Shown here one piece after another: positions 52,578 to 61,782 of a stretch of 64,000 bases of DNA. Origin of the DNA: CAIMUS01 sp046347625. GTDB lineage: Bacteria > Pseudomonadota > Gammaproteobacteria > Competibacterales > Competibacteraceae. The stretch covers positions 1,426,001 through 1,490,000 of the forward strand of contig JAXMFU010000001.1 in assembly GCA_046347625.1 (NCBI GenBank). The letters are read 5' to 3'. The translations under genes and the position numbers were made by a program. A model generated the notes under the pieces. That model saw nothing but the letters and a program-made list of their open reading frames with translations. It was not told the DNA's origin and searched no databases. Numbering within the stretch: position 1 is the first letter of the stretch; the number at the start of each line of letters is the position of its first letter.

Positions 52578-53864
52578 ATGAGCGCAACCGACATTGCCCT
52601 GAACCAGCCGGTCATCGCCGGCGGCGAGTCGCGAACCTTCTTTTTCAATGGCCGGCTGCTGTCTGCCGAGGATCTCCGGCGTGAGCAGGCACAGCGCGAG
52701 GCCGGCCAGCGCCGGCTGGCGCAACTGCTCGGTTGCGGTATTGCGACCGGCTTGAATGTGACCGGAAAGATCGGCCAAACCACGCTGTCGATTGCCCAAG
52801 GTCTGGGCATTACGCCGTCGGGCGAAGTGATCGATGTCGGTGACCTTCAGCTTGATCTTCAGGCCGCCGCCGGTGCGCGCCGCGTCGGTGGCTTCAGTGA
52901 TTGCGAAGCCGCCTTCAACAGCGGCCCGCTATCCGCCGGACTGCATCTGCTGGTTTTGACACCGACCTGGATCGGCGATGGCCGCGCCCCTACACTGCTC
53001 GGCGAGGTCGGCGCCTGTAACCGTAATATCGAACTGCCGGCGGTGCGCGCCCGGTTGGTGAAGCTCAATCAGCCTGCCGGTTCAACCCCGATCACGTTAC
53101 GCAACCGGCTTGCCTATGCCTTACTAGCGCCGATCCCAGGCGTAGCCGATAACTTGATCGGCTGGTGGCCCAGTGGGATGGCACCGACGCTGGGCCGTGA
53201 CGATCTGCCGCTCGCGGTGGTCACGATCGACGACCAGGCACAGGTCGAATTCCTGGATGTAGATGCCGCCCGGCGCCGGTTGGCCCCGCCGCCCGGTAAT
53301 GCCGCCGATGCGCTCCAGCCCGAATCGCGCGTCGTTGAAATGGAAGCCTTCGCCCGCCAGTTTCCGGCTCAACTCCTTGAAATCGCCGAGACGTCTGCGG
53401 AAAAACTGGCGGAGCAGGCGGCGGCCTTCGACTGGCTGCCGCCGGTGGTGCTGCTGGACGCCACGGCGCGCACCCGCTATGGCGCGGTGTTCGCCAAGGC
53501 GGGCACCGCTGCGCTGCCGAAAGTGGCGCGCATCGTGGGCCGTGAAAATTTTGCGCGCGCGCTGCATGGCGGTCTGTACGGTGAACCGGTCGAGCGAACC
53601 GATGCGCAAGCCACGCTGCTGCGACTGTTCGGCAGCCAGCGCTGGCTGCTGCGCCTGCGGCCGGCCAAGGACCCCGATAACGATACGGGTCAAGTCATTG
53701 GTGGCGGACGCAACGAGCGTACATCCCGCCGCGTGGCGGCAATGGCCGGCAAGGTATTGCGAGACCCGGATGCCAGCAGCGAAGAACGCTCGCTCGCCGC
53801 ATCGGCGCTGACCCAGGCGCCCGACAAGCCGACCCGTAAGCGCTCGCCGCGCACGCCGGGCTGA
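52578..53864 (+). CDS. Companion protein sharing the fibre attachment domain
   Basis: A 428-residue protein. Residues about 20-95 (FFFNGRLLSAEDLRREQAQR ... LSIAQGLGITPSGEVIDVGD) align in order with the N-terminal domain of the preceding protein. The remainder (100-428) has mixed alpha/beta features with no known family, and a basic C-terminus (KPTRKRSPRTPG). TTGAG precedes the ATG. It may be a baseplate platform subunit to which the fibre attaches. The role is inferred from the shared domain and position. Confidence 0.7.
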   Translation: MSATDIALNQPVIAGGESRTFFFNGRLLSAEDLRREQAQREAGQRRLAQLLGCGIATGLNVTGKIGQTTLSIAQGLGITPSGEVIDVGDLQLDLQAAAGARRVGGFSDCEAAFNSGPLSAGLHLLVLTPTWIGDGRAPTLLGEVGACNRNIELPAVRARLVKLNQPAGSTPITLRNRLAYALLAPIPGVADNLIGWWPSGMAPTLGRDDLPLAVVTIDDQAQVEFLDVDAARRRLAPPPGNAADALQPESRVVEMEAFARQFPAQLLEIAETSAEKLAEQAAAFDWLPPVVLLDATARTRYGAVFAKAGTAALPKVARIVGRENFARALHGGLYGEPVERTDAQATLLRLFGSQRWLLRLRPAKDPDNDTGQVIGGGRNERTSRRVAAMAGKVLRDPDASSEERSLAASALTQAPDKPTRKRSPRTPG

Positions 53865-53872
53865 TTGTCGCC

Positions 53873-55765
53873 ATGAATGCACCGCCTGTCCTCGCCATCG
53901 GCCGGTTACGTGCCCACACGGTGGCGCCCGAGCCGGTGGTCGCCCGACTGGCGGCCGAGGCGCTGGCGACCGAAGTCGCCGCCACCCTGCCATCATTGCC
54001 ACCTCAGGCGGTGCTACTGTTGCGCCGGCTCGAACTGGCGGTGCCCGGCTACGGCCTGGAACGCCTGCCCGATGTCCACTTGCGACAGCGCTTTGCCACC
54101 GCCGCACGCGCCGCCATCGCCGCCGCCGCGGCGACCGCCGGTCGGCCGGCACGGGATAGGATCGCCGCCGACACGACGGCGGTGCTGTTCGGCGACGAGG
54201 CCGAGCTGTTGGCCTGTCTGGCGCGCGATGGGCTTGCCGACCGACTGAACACCTGGTGGTGGCGCAGTCTGCTCGGCAATAGCTATCCGGACTGGACCCG
54301 CGCCTGGGTGGAGCGACCGCACGCCGCGACCGCAGCGCTGCGATTGCTGGCGCGTGTGGGGCTGGCGCAAGCAGCGGTTCAGGCACTGGTGGCACGGGGT
54401 ATGCCGGTGGGCGGTATGACCCAAGCATGGAGCTTGGGCGGCGGACAAGGCGAGCCGCCGCGGTCTCCGGCAAGCGGCGCCGCCGCCGACGTATTCACTG
54501 CAATTCCTGCCGCCACCCGCACACCGGATGCCGTCACCGTCGACACTGAGCAATCTATTGTGGTATCGCCCACGGCGCCCGTCAGTCCCGTACTCGATGA
54601 AACGGATGAAAACCGCGGAATCCAACCGGCGGCGGGACCGGTACCGGAACCGCGCGAACCGACGCCCGCCGGCACAATCCGCACGGAGACGCCCCTTCTT
54701 ATCCAGCCCAACCTGACCGAGACCCGTGAACCAGGACCTTCCGGCGCGACTCGACTGGATAGGCGCCCGCCCTCCCTGCCCGGCTCGCCCGACGCTGCCG
54801 TCGAAGCGGTCCGCCTGACTGTCATTGAAACCGACGGAGCCATTCCCACCAGGCCGGCGACACCGGTGGAGAAGACGCCGATCGGGCCCGACGTCCAAGC
54901 GCCGTTCGAGTTGCCTCAGGACAACCGTTTTCCAGCGGAACCTGACTATCCGCATCCCGTCCGCCCCGACCATCGCACCGACCCAGAGCGTCTCACTGCC
55001 GCGCCGGAGCCGTCCGGTTTACCAGCCGAAGTCGAGCGCCGGTTCACCCGTATTGCCCGCCGCGCTGCACGACGCCGCCAGGCCGGCGCATCGACTGCGA
55101 CTGCGACCGAACCCGCCGTCGAGCATGACTATCCGGCGTCCAGCGATCGACGTTTGGAAACCATAGCGCCTGGTGCGGACGTCGCGCCCCTCGTCGTCAC
55201 CCCATGGGTCGTCGTCAGCCGTTACGCCCGCTTGTTTTTCCTGGTCAATCTATTACTCGGCGACGGGCTGTATCCCGATTTCACCCGCCCACTCGATCCG
55301 GGCTTTCCGGTACCGCTCTGGCGACTGCTGGCGCTGCTCGGCGCAGGACTCGCCGGGCCGGTGCTGTGCGAGGATGCCATCTGGCGGCTGCTCGAGCAAC
55401 TCGGTGAGGAACTGCCGACGCGCGACGAGTCCGAGTTCGAGCGATATTGGCCGATACCGGAGGACGAAGCGGAAAATGGACAAAGGTTCGACGGTTCCCG
55501 AACTCGTACAGCCGGCTTCAACGGCTGGTTTGCACGCTACCTCGCCTCGGTGCGCGCCCGGCTGGCGTCCGCGCTCGAGGTAAGTCCCGCCCAGGTCGGT
55601 GGTGCGCTCGTCGGCGAGCCGGCGCGAATCTGGGTCTCGGCGGCGGAAATCGTAGTCGTTTACCGCCTGGAGCATCATCCGGTCGAATGGCGGCTGGCCG
55701 GTCTCGATCGCGACCCCGGTTACCTGCCGAGCGTGGGCCGCAGTCTGCGCTTTATCTTCGAGTGA
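53873..55765 (+). CDS. Injection-system protein with long disordered middle
   Basis: A 630-residue protein with an N-terminal helical domain (1-180; RLRAHTVAPEPVVARLAAEA, NTWWWRSLLGNSYPDWTRAW), a Pro/Thr/Glu-rich disordered linker (about 185-440), and a folded C-terminus (about 450-630; RYARLFFLVNLLLGDGLYPD, GFNGWFARYLASVRARLASA, VYRLEHHPVEWRLAGLDRDP). No named family is recognised. Its place between the fibre pair and the ATPase, with tight spacing, makes it part of the operon. The two folded ends joined by a linker suggest a tether or scaffold. Confidence 0.7.
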   Translation: MNAPPVLAIGRLRAHTVAPEPVVARLAAEALATEVAATLPSLPPQAVLLLRRLELAVPGYGLERLPDVHLRQRFATAARAAIAAAAATAGRPARDRIAADTTAVLFGDEAELLACLARDGLADRLNTWWWRSLLGNSYPDWTRAWVERPHAATAALRLLARVGLAQAAVQALVARGMPVGGMTQAWSLGGGQGEPPRSPASGAAADVFTAIPAATRTPDAVTVDTEQSIVVSPTAPVSPVLDETDENRGIQPAAGPVPEPREPTPAGTIRTETPLLIQPNLTETREPGPSGATRLDRRPPSLPGSPDAAVEAVRLTVIETDGAIPTRPATPVEKTPIGPDVQAPFELPQDNRFPAEPDYPHPVRPDHRTDPERLTAAPEPSGLPAEVERRFTRIARRAARRRQAGASTATATEPAVEHDYPASSDRRLETIAPGADVAPLVVTPWVVVSRYARLFFLVNLLLGDGLYPDFTRPLDPGFPVPLWRLLALLGAGLAGPVLCEDAIWRLLEQLGEELPTRDESEFERYWPIPEDEAENGQRFDGSRTRTAGFNGWFARYLASVRARLASALEVSPAQVGGALVGEPARIWVSAAEIVVVYRLEHHPVEWRLAGLDRDPGYLPSVGRSLRFIFE

Positions 55766-55772
55766 GGCGGCG

Positions 55773-57791
55773 ATGCTGCAACCCGACCCTGTCCTTCCGC
55801 CCACCACGCCCCTCGAAGATGCCTTCCGCGGGCTGCTGCTCGCCGCCGCCTGGCGGGTGGCCGACGCCGCCATCGAGCAATTCGGCGGTACCGACGCGGT
55901 TGCCGAGCGCTTTCCCTTTCTGCTCGACTATGCTCGTGATTTCGAGGAACAGGTCGATAATCCTGTCCATACGCCGCTCGAAAGGCTGGCGCAGGTCACG
56001 CGCTGGCCCACGATTGCGACCGAGCTCTGGCTGGTCGTCGGCCTGGTCGAGGAAGACGCCCGCTTCGGCGCAGTCTTCGAGACGCTGGACGCCGCGGCGG
56101 GCGAACGCCGGCCCAGTCTGGCGCTGATGCAGTCGTGGTGGGGGACGCAGCCACGGGAAGGTTTGCGGCCCGCGCTGCGTACCTTGCTCGAATTGGGCCT
56201 GCTGCGGCCCTGCTCGCCGGGCGCGAGCCGCACCGAATGCGGCTATGAAGTGGAGGATAACTGCTGGTCCGCCGCCCGTGGCGAAGCGCCCGCACGCCCC
56301 GCGCCCGGACTGCGGCTCGAAGAACCGGATAGCGCGCCAGCACTCGAGGCGCTGGTACTACCCGACGAGTTACGGGAACGGCTCGACGAACTGATGCCTA
56401 TGCTGAGTGCGCACGGCGGTTGTCTGGTGGTCCGCGGACCCGAGCACAATGGCCGTTCCAGCTTGCTGACGGCGCTGGCGCGTACCGAAGGGCGACCGGT
56501 GCTGTTTATCGACTGGCCCCTACCCTCCTCGCCCGGTGCGACCGGCGGTATGCCGGCCTATCCGGGCGAGGCACCGGCCTGGCTCGGCGCTTTCGCAACG
56601 CTGACCGAAGCGCGGCCCGTGATTCGCCTGCGCGCCACACCCGGCGAGTGCCTGCGGCTGCCGGTCCCGGCCGGTTATGACGGCTGGATCGGCCTGGTCT
56701 GCGGCGACGAGGACACGGTCGAAGACCTGCCCGCGCCCGCCTGGACCCTGCGCCTGCCGCTGCCGAACGCCGCACAGCGCGAGGCATTGATCGTCATGCA
56801 CGGTGGTGGCGTGGCCCGCACGCACGCAGCCGAACTGGCGTCGCGGCTCCATCTTTCGGCGGGGCATCTGACGCGCGCCTTATGGCAGGAACGCCACGCC
56901 GAACGCAAACCGGACGCAAGGACCGACGTTACCGCAGGCCGACTCGCCGCCCGCGTGCGTGAAGTCGCGCTCGCCGGTGGCGCCGCTGAACTCGACAGCC
57001 TGGCGCGGCGGCTCGACACCCGGGGCGCCGAGCGGGATGCGCTGATCGTCGACGCCGAGTTGCAACGCGATCTGGATATCCTGGAAGCGCGCTGCCGCCA
57101 GCGCGACCGCCTGCGGGATGTGCTCCCCGACGCCTTCGCCGCCAGGCTCAATGCCGGCGTGCGGGCGTTGTTCGCCGGGCCTTCGGGTACCGGCAAGACG
57201 CTCGCGGCGCAGACGCTCGCGGCCCGGCTCGGGTTGCCGCTCTACCGGCTCGATCTGGCCGCGGTCGTCAGCAAATACATCGGTGAAACCGAGCGCAATC
57301 TGCATCGCCTGCTGAGTGCGGCGGAAGCGCTCGACGTGTTGTTACTGATGGACGAGGGCGATGCCCTGCTGGCGCGCCGTACCGAGGTCGGCAACGCCCA
57401 CGACCGCTACGCCAACCTGGAGACCAATTTTCTGCTGCAACGGCTCGAAAGCCATCGCGGGCTGGTGCTGGTGACGACCAATGCGCTCGATTGCATCGAC
57501 ACGGCGTTTCTGCGCCGCTTCGATGTGCTGCTGAACTTCCGGGCGCCCGAATTCCAGGAACGGCTGGCGCTCTGGCGCGCGCACCTGCCGTCCGACCACG
57601 CGGTCGGCGATCCGGCGCTCGAACATATTGCCGAGGCTTGCGAACTCAGCGGTGGACAGGTGCGCAATGTGGCGCTGGCCGCCACCTCGATGGCGCTGGC
57701 ATTGGGTCGAGTGCTGGACGACGGCCTGTTGCGCGAGGCGCTGCGCCGTGAGTATCGGCGCGGCGGCGGGCTTTACCCGCTCGGACGCTGA
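55773..57791 (+). CDS. AAA+ ATPase of the injection system (Cis15/Afp15/Pvc15-like)
   Basis: A 672-residue ATPase. The N-terminal 440 residues carry an accessory region and a degenerate first P-loop-like domain (VVRGPEHNGRSSLLTALART). The active AAA+ core has Walker A GPSGTGKT (469-476), SKYIGETERNLHRLLSAAEA, Walker B VLLLMDEGDALLARRTEVGN, sensor VLVTTNALDCIDTAF and arginine finger region LRRFDVLLNFRAPEFQERL. This ATPase is a hallmark of extracellular injection systems and is thought to help assembly or effector loading. It ends two bases before the toxin-bearing gene. Confidence 0.95.
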   Translation: MLQPDPVLPPTTPLEDAFRGLLLAAAWRVADAAIEQFGGTDAVAERFPFLLDYARDFEEQVDNPVHTPLERLAQVTRWPTIATELWLVVGLVEEDARFGAVFETLDAAAGERRPSLALMQSWWGTQPREGLRPALRTLLELGLLRPCSPGASRTECGYEVEDNCWSAARGEAPARPAPGLRLEEPDSAPALEALVLPDELRERLDELMPMLSAHGGCLVVRGPEHNGRSSLLTALARTEGRPVLFIDWPLPSSPGATGGMPAYPGEAPAWLGAFATLTEARPVIRLRATPGECLRLPVPAGYDGWIGLVCGDEDTVEDLPAPAWTLRLPLPNAAQREALIVMHGGGVARTHAAELASRLHLSAGHLTRALWQERHAERKPDARTDVTAGRLAARVREVALAGGAAELDSLARRLDTRGAERDALIVDAELQRDLDILEARCRQRDRLRDVLPDAFAARLNAGVRALFAGPSGTGKTLAAQTLAARLGLPLYRLDLAAVVSKYIGETERNLHRLLSAAEALDVLLLMDEGDALLARRTEVGNAHDRYANLETNFLLQRLESHRGLVLVTTNALDCIDTAFLRRFDVLLNFRAPEFQERLALWRAHLPSDHAVGDPALEHIAEACELSGGQVRNVALAATSMALALGRVLDDGLLREALRREYRRGGGLYPLGR

Positions 57792-57793
57792 CC

Positions 57794-60700
57794 ATGCCGG
57801 CCCTCGTCCCCCGTTCCGCCCCGCGCCGAGTCGCCAATCCCAAGGCCGACCCCCGCTTCGTCGCCGTGACTGAGCAGGTCAAGGCCGGCGCCGCCAAGCT
57901 CAAAAAACACGCGCCGCCGGCGGAGAAAGCGCGGGCGGCGTCGAAATCCGCCAAGGCACCGCCCAACGAGCGGCTGGCGGGCGCCAAGGCCAAAGTCGTC
58001 GATACGGTCAAGGAAGCGCCGGCACCCAAGCCGCAGCCCTCTTCGTTCAAGGCCCTCCTGCGGGCCGAGATCGAAAAGGCAATGCCCAAGACGCTGGGCG
58101 ACACCGAAAAATTCATGCAGGGACAGCAGGCCGGCGCGATGAAGGGATCGCTGGCCGGCAATGTCGGCCAGCAGAAAGCCACCGCCACCGGCCCGGTGGA
58201 CGCGGCCACCAAGAAGGCGCCCGACCCCGGCGCCGTGCCGGCGACCCCGAGCGCTCCTTTGCCGTCCGAACCGACGCCGCAACCGCCTCCGGTTGCCGGC
58301 GGTGAAGCCATGCCGCAACCGGCGACCCCTGCCGAAGCGTCATTGGAGCAATCGAAAAAAGACACCACACAGGCGCTGGCCGACGAAAAGATCAAACCCG
58401 AGAGTCTGGAACGCGCCAACGATCCCCGCTTCAGTGCGGTGACCACCACCCAGAAACAAGTTGCCGCGCAGGCCGACAAGGCGCCTGCCGCCTTCCGCGC
58501 CAAGGAAGCGTCGATTCTGGGCGGTGCCAAGGCGCAGGCCGGCAGTGTTGCGGCGCGCGGCTCGCTGCTGCTGGCCGGCGCACGCGGGCGCGGCAATGCC
58601 CAGGTACTGACCCGGCAGCAACAGCAGGCACAGAAAGAAGAAGAAGCGCGCAAGAAAGTCGCGACCGACATCGAAGCCATCTTTGCCCGCACCAAGAGCA
58701 AGGTCGAAGCGCGTCTTGCCAATCTCGATACCGAGGTGGCGGCGCTTTTCGATCCGGGCGTGGACGCGGCGCTGAACACGATGAAGCGCTTTGTCGACGG
58801 CAAGATTTTCGATTACAAGCTCAGGCGTTATCTGACTATTCCCGGTCTCGGCCTGGCGCGCTGGCTGCGGGATCAGGCGCTGGGGCTGCCCGAAGAGGTC
58901 AACGCTTTCTACGTTCAAGGCCGCGCGGTATTTCAGGCGGCGATGGACCGGCTGATCGACCGGATTGCCAATCTGGTCGAAACCCGGTTGGCCCAGGCCA
59001 AGGCCGACGTGGCCGCCGGTCAGGCCGAAATCAAGAGTTACGTCGCGGGCCTGCCGGCCAATCTCAAGGCGGCGGGACAGGCCGCTGAAAAGTCGATGAG
59101 CGACCGCTTCGCCGAACTGACCTCGAGCATCGAGGACAAGAAGAACGAACTCGCCTCGTCGCTCGCCCAGAAATACAAGGAAGCCTTCGACAAGGCCGAC
59201 GAAGCGCTCAAGCAGATGCAGGACGAGAACAAGGGCCTGCTACAGCAGTTCGCCGAAAAGCTGGGCGAAGTGGTCAAGGCGCTGGCCGAATTCAAGGCCC
59301 GCCTGATGGCCATCCTGCGCAAGGCGGCGGACACCATCGACCGGATTCTCGAAAACCCCGGTCAGTTCCTGTCCAATCTCATCAACGCGATCAAGCAGGG
59401 GTTCCAGCAGTTTGCCGGCAATATCCTGACCCACCTCGCGCGCGGCTTCGCCAAATGGCTGTTCGGCGCCCTGGCCGGCGCCGGCATCGAGATTCCGAGC
59501 GATCTGACCTTACCGTCGATCCTCAAGTTGGTGCTCGGCGTGCTCGGCATTACCTACGAGCGGATGCGCGCCAAGGCGGTCAAGCTGTTAGGACCGACCG
59601 TGGTGGGGATTATCGAAAAGGTCGTCGAATACGTTCGTGCATTGATCTCCGGCGGACCGGCGGCGCTGTGGGAAAAGGTCAAAGAGGACCTCTCCGATCT
59701 GAAGGCAATGGTCATCGATGCGATCAAGGACTGGCTGATCACGACTATCGTCAAGCGGGCGGTGGCCAAGGTCGTGTCGATGTTCAATCCAGCCGGCGCC
59801 ATCGTCCAGATTATCCTGATGATCGTCAGCGTCGTGCAGTTCGTCGTCGAGCGTGCGGCCCAGATCATGGAATTCGTCGAAGCCGTGGTGAACTCCTTCG
59901 CCGCCATTGCCGGCGGCGCTATCGGCGGCGCCGCCAGCTGGATCGAGCGCGCCTTGGGCAATATGGTGCCGATCCTGATCGGCTTCCTGGCAAGCCTGCT
60001 CGGCCTCGGTGGCATCAGCGCCAAGATCAAGGAAACCATCCTCAAGGTTCAAAATAAGGTCGATAAGGCGATCGACAAGGCGATTGCGAAGATCGTCGGG
60101 GTGGTTAAGAAACTGTTCGGAGGAAAGGGGAAGGATAAAGCGAAGGAAAAAGAGAAGGAAAAAGAGAAGGACAAGGAAGGCGCCGATGTCAAAGCAAAGG
60201 TTGCAACCGAGTTGTCTGGCAAGAAGCTCAAAGATGCGGAGGAGGAAAATGCACTGATCACGGCCGTTTACAACAAGTATAAGGCCGAGGGGCTTAAGGG
60301 GATTCGATTCAAGCCGACTAAATCAGGCGCGGTTGACGTTATCGTGAGCGCGAGCTTGGCGGAGAAGGTTGCTCAGCTCGATTTAAGCACGCCCGAAGGC
60401 TTAAAGGAGCTTGCACGTATTACTGGAATGATGAACCCGAAAGCGGGAAGGACTACGATTATGGTCTATTACGGCAAGGGTCATAAGACATTCAAGAAAA
60501 TCGGCCAAAAGCGTGGAAAGGCCGGGCATGCCGAGCACTGGCTTAAATTAGAATTCCCTTCGCTTATGGCGAGAATCAGGCGGGAGTACAAGACGCAGAA
60601 AACCCCACTCATCGAACCGGTCCCGATTCACCTGGACATCAACCGGACGCCGTGCGACGGATGTGCGGAGGGACACCTCAAGGAAATGATTGAACAGGCC

Positions 60701-61027
60701 AAGAGCGCATACCCCGACGTGAAGTTCAGCCTGACGATCAGCGCGGCTTCCGTCTCCCAGGGGGCACAACTTACCACAGAAAAGGGACTCGCAGCGCTTA
60801 TGGCAAAGGATGTCGAGATCACCTCCTCGACCGTGTGGACCGAGATCGAGAAGCAGATGAAGGCCAACGGTATCAAGCAGATTGATTACAGGAACCGTCA
60901 TTACGATATCGACGACGTCAACGAATTCATTGCTGATGCGAAAGATGTACAGCAGTTGATCGACAAGACGGTTACGGCGGTGAAAAAGAGCAAGCCCAAG
61001 CCTACATTTAAAGGATCAGGCGCGTGA
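57794..61027 (+). CDS. Large injection-system-associated protein with C-terminal deaminase-fold toxin domain
   Basis: A 1077-residue protein. Residues 1-200 are Lys/Ala/Pro-rich and disordered; about 280-540 are helical/coiled-coil (GQAAEKSMSDRFAELTSSIE); about 640-760 hold amphipathic and hydrophobic segments (GAIVQIILMIVSVVQFVVER) and the GLGGISAKIKETI-KVDKAIDK helix seen in polymorphic toxins. A Lys/Glu linker (about 775-800) leads to a C-terminal domain with H912-A-E914 and P953-C954-x2-C957, the zinc site and catalytic Glu of the cytidine-deaminase superfamily. It is probably the secreted effector, deaminating nucleic acid or nucleotides. The toxin part is richer in A/T than the rest, suggesting exchange. 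The coiled region could instead act as tape measure; no other candidate is present. Confidence 0.82.
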   Translation: MPALVPRSAPRRVANPKADPRFVAVTEQVKAGAAKLKKHAPPAEKARAASKSAKAPPNERLAGAKAKVVDTVKEAPAPKPQPSSFKALLRAEIEKAMPKTLGDTEKFMQGQQAGAMKGSLAGNVGQQKATATGPVDAATKKAPDPGAVPATPSAPLPSEPTPQPPPVAGGEAMPQPATPAEASLEQSKKDTTQALADEKIKPESLERANDPRFSAVTTTQKQVAAQADKAPAAFRAKEASILGGAKAQAGSVAARGSLLLAGARGRGNAQVLTRQQQQAQKEEEARKKVATDIEAIFARTKSKVEARLANLDTEVAALFDPGVDAALNTMKRFVDGKIFDYKLRRYLTIPGLGLARWLRDQALGLPEEVNAFYVQGRAVFQAAMDRLIDRIANLVETRLAQAKADVAAGQAEIKSYVAGLPANLKAAGQAAEKSMSDRFAELTSSIEDKKNELASSLAQKYKEAFDKADEALKQMQDENKGLLQQFAEKLGEVVKALAEFKARLMAILRKAADTIDRILENPGQFLSNLINAIKQGFQQFAGNILTHLARGFAKWLFGALAGAGIEIPSDLTLPSILKLVLGVLGITYERMRAKAVKLLGPTVVGIIEKVVEYVRALISGGPAALWEKVKEDLSDLKAMVIDAIKDWLITTIVKRAVAKVVSMFNPAGAIVQIILMIVSVVQFVVERAAQIMEFVEAVVNSFAAIAGGAIGGAASWIERALGNMVPILIGFLASLLGLGGISAKIKETILKVQNKVDKAIDKAIAKIVGVVKKLFGGKGKDKAKEKEKEKEKDKEGADVKAKVATELSGKKLKDAEEENALITAVYNKYKAEGLKGIRFKPTKSGAVDVIVSASLAEKVAQLDLSTPEGLKELARITGMMNPKAGRTTIMVYYGKGHKTFKKIGQKRGKAGHAEHWLKLEFPSLMARIRREYKTQKTPLIEPVPIHLDINRTPCDGCAEGHLKEMIEQAKSAYPDVKFSLTISAASVSQGAQLTTEKGLAALMAKDVEITSSTVWTEIEKQMKANGIKQIDYRNRHYDIDDVNEFIADAKDVQQLIDKTVTAVKKSKPKPTFKGSGA

Positions 61028-61041
61028 AAAAGCAAGCCCGC

Positions 61042-61108
61042 GTAGGGTGCGCTCTGTGCACCGGTTCGGCGGCCGGCGGCAAGGGCAGGTGCGTAGGACG
61101 CACCCTAC
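61042..61108. repeat. Inverted repeat after the toxin gene
   Basis: GTAGGGTGCG (61042-61051) pairs with CGCACCCTAC (61099-61108) around a GC-rich loop. The same GTAGGGTGCG arm begins near 5930 beside the cupin gene. It may end the operon transcript or be another dispersed element. Confidence 0.6.
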
Positions 61109-61142
61109 CGGTATGTATTCTTTCAAATTTAAAGGGCTTTCC

Positions 61143-61763
61143 GTGCAAATCTTTTCTAAAACGCTAACTGTGCTGTTCGGCCTGGCGTTACTCGGCGCAA
61201 TCGGCTTGGGGACCTATTGGGCGCTGCAATGGGTCGCCGAGCTTTTCTCGAGGCTGGATTCCCAGGTGGCGGCGGTAACCGCTATCGCTTCGATGGTTAC
61301 GCTCCTGGCCGCCACGATCGTTGCCAGCCGGATCGGTCGAGCAACCCGGCAAAATCAGGCAAATATGTTTTTTACGGAGAAGGCGGCGGCATACGATCTC
61401 TTCATCGACCTTTGGGGAAGCCTGCTATTGGCGGAACACGACACCGACGACCGGAGTCCGCAACAAGTCGCCGATGAATTGAGCACCCTGGATCGGCAAT
61501 TGATCCTTTATGGCAGCTCCGGCATCGTCAAGGCCCATGTCGTGCTTCGAACCTTGTGGCGCGAAGGCAAGCTATCCCAACCCAATGGATGGTATGAATT
61601 TGTCGAGGCGCTGATGAAAATACGGCAGGACCTGGGATTGAGCCAACCCGGTCTCACGATTGAAGATTTGCGGCAATTACTCTTGCCCAAGACCAATACG
61701 CCCGGTTCGCCGACCGCGTTCACCGACCCCCAAATTAACGGGGCACCGGTCCCAAAAGCATGA
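61143..61763 (+). CDS. Small membrane protein following the toxin
   Basis: About 206 residues from the GTG at 61143, preceded by AAAGGG; an ATG at 61113 lies at the edge of the inverted repeat and is less likely. Two N-terminal membrane segments are predicted (TVLFGLALLGAIGLGTYWAL and VTAIASMVTLLAATIVASRI), followed by a soluble helical domain (YDLFIDLWGSLLLAEHDTDD, WYEFVEALMKIRQDLGLSQP). I do not recognise the family. The position after the deaminase-type toxin makes an immunity or export role possible, though immunity proteins for deaminases are usually soluble. Its codon use resembles the flanking genes. Confidence 0.6.
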   Translation: MQIFSKTLTVLFGLALLGAIGLGTYWALQWVAELFSRLDSQVAAVTAIASMVTLLAATIVASRIGRATRQNQANMFFTEKAAAYDLFIDLWGSLLLAEHDTDDRSPQQVADELSTLDRQLILYGSSGIVKAHVVLRTLWREGKLSQPNGWYEFVEALMKIRQDLGLSQPGLTIEDLRQLLLPKTNTPGSPTAFTDPQINGAPVPKA

Positions 61764-61782
61764 AACGATGTAAGGAGACGCC

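Noticed and set aside
57794..61027. DUF4157 (HExxH) metallopeptidase domain in the toxin protein
   Set aside because: Common in eCIS-linked toxins, but no HExxH motif is visible in the N-terminal region.
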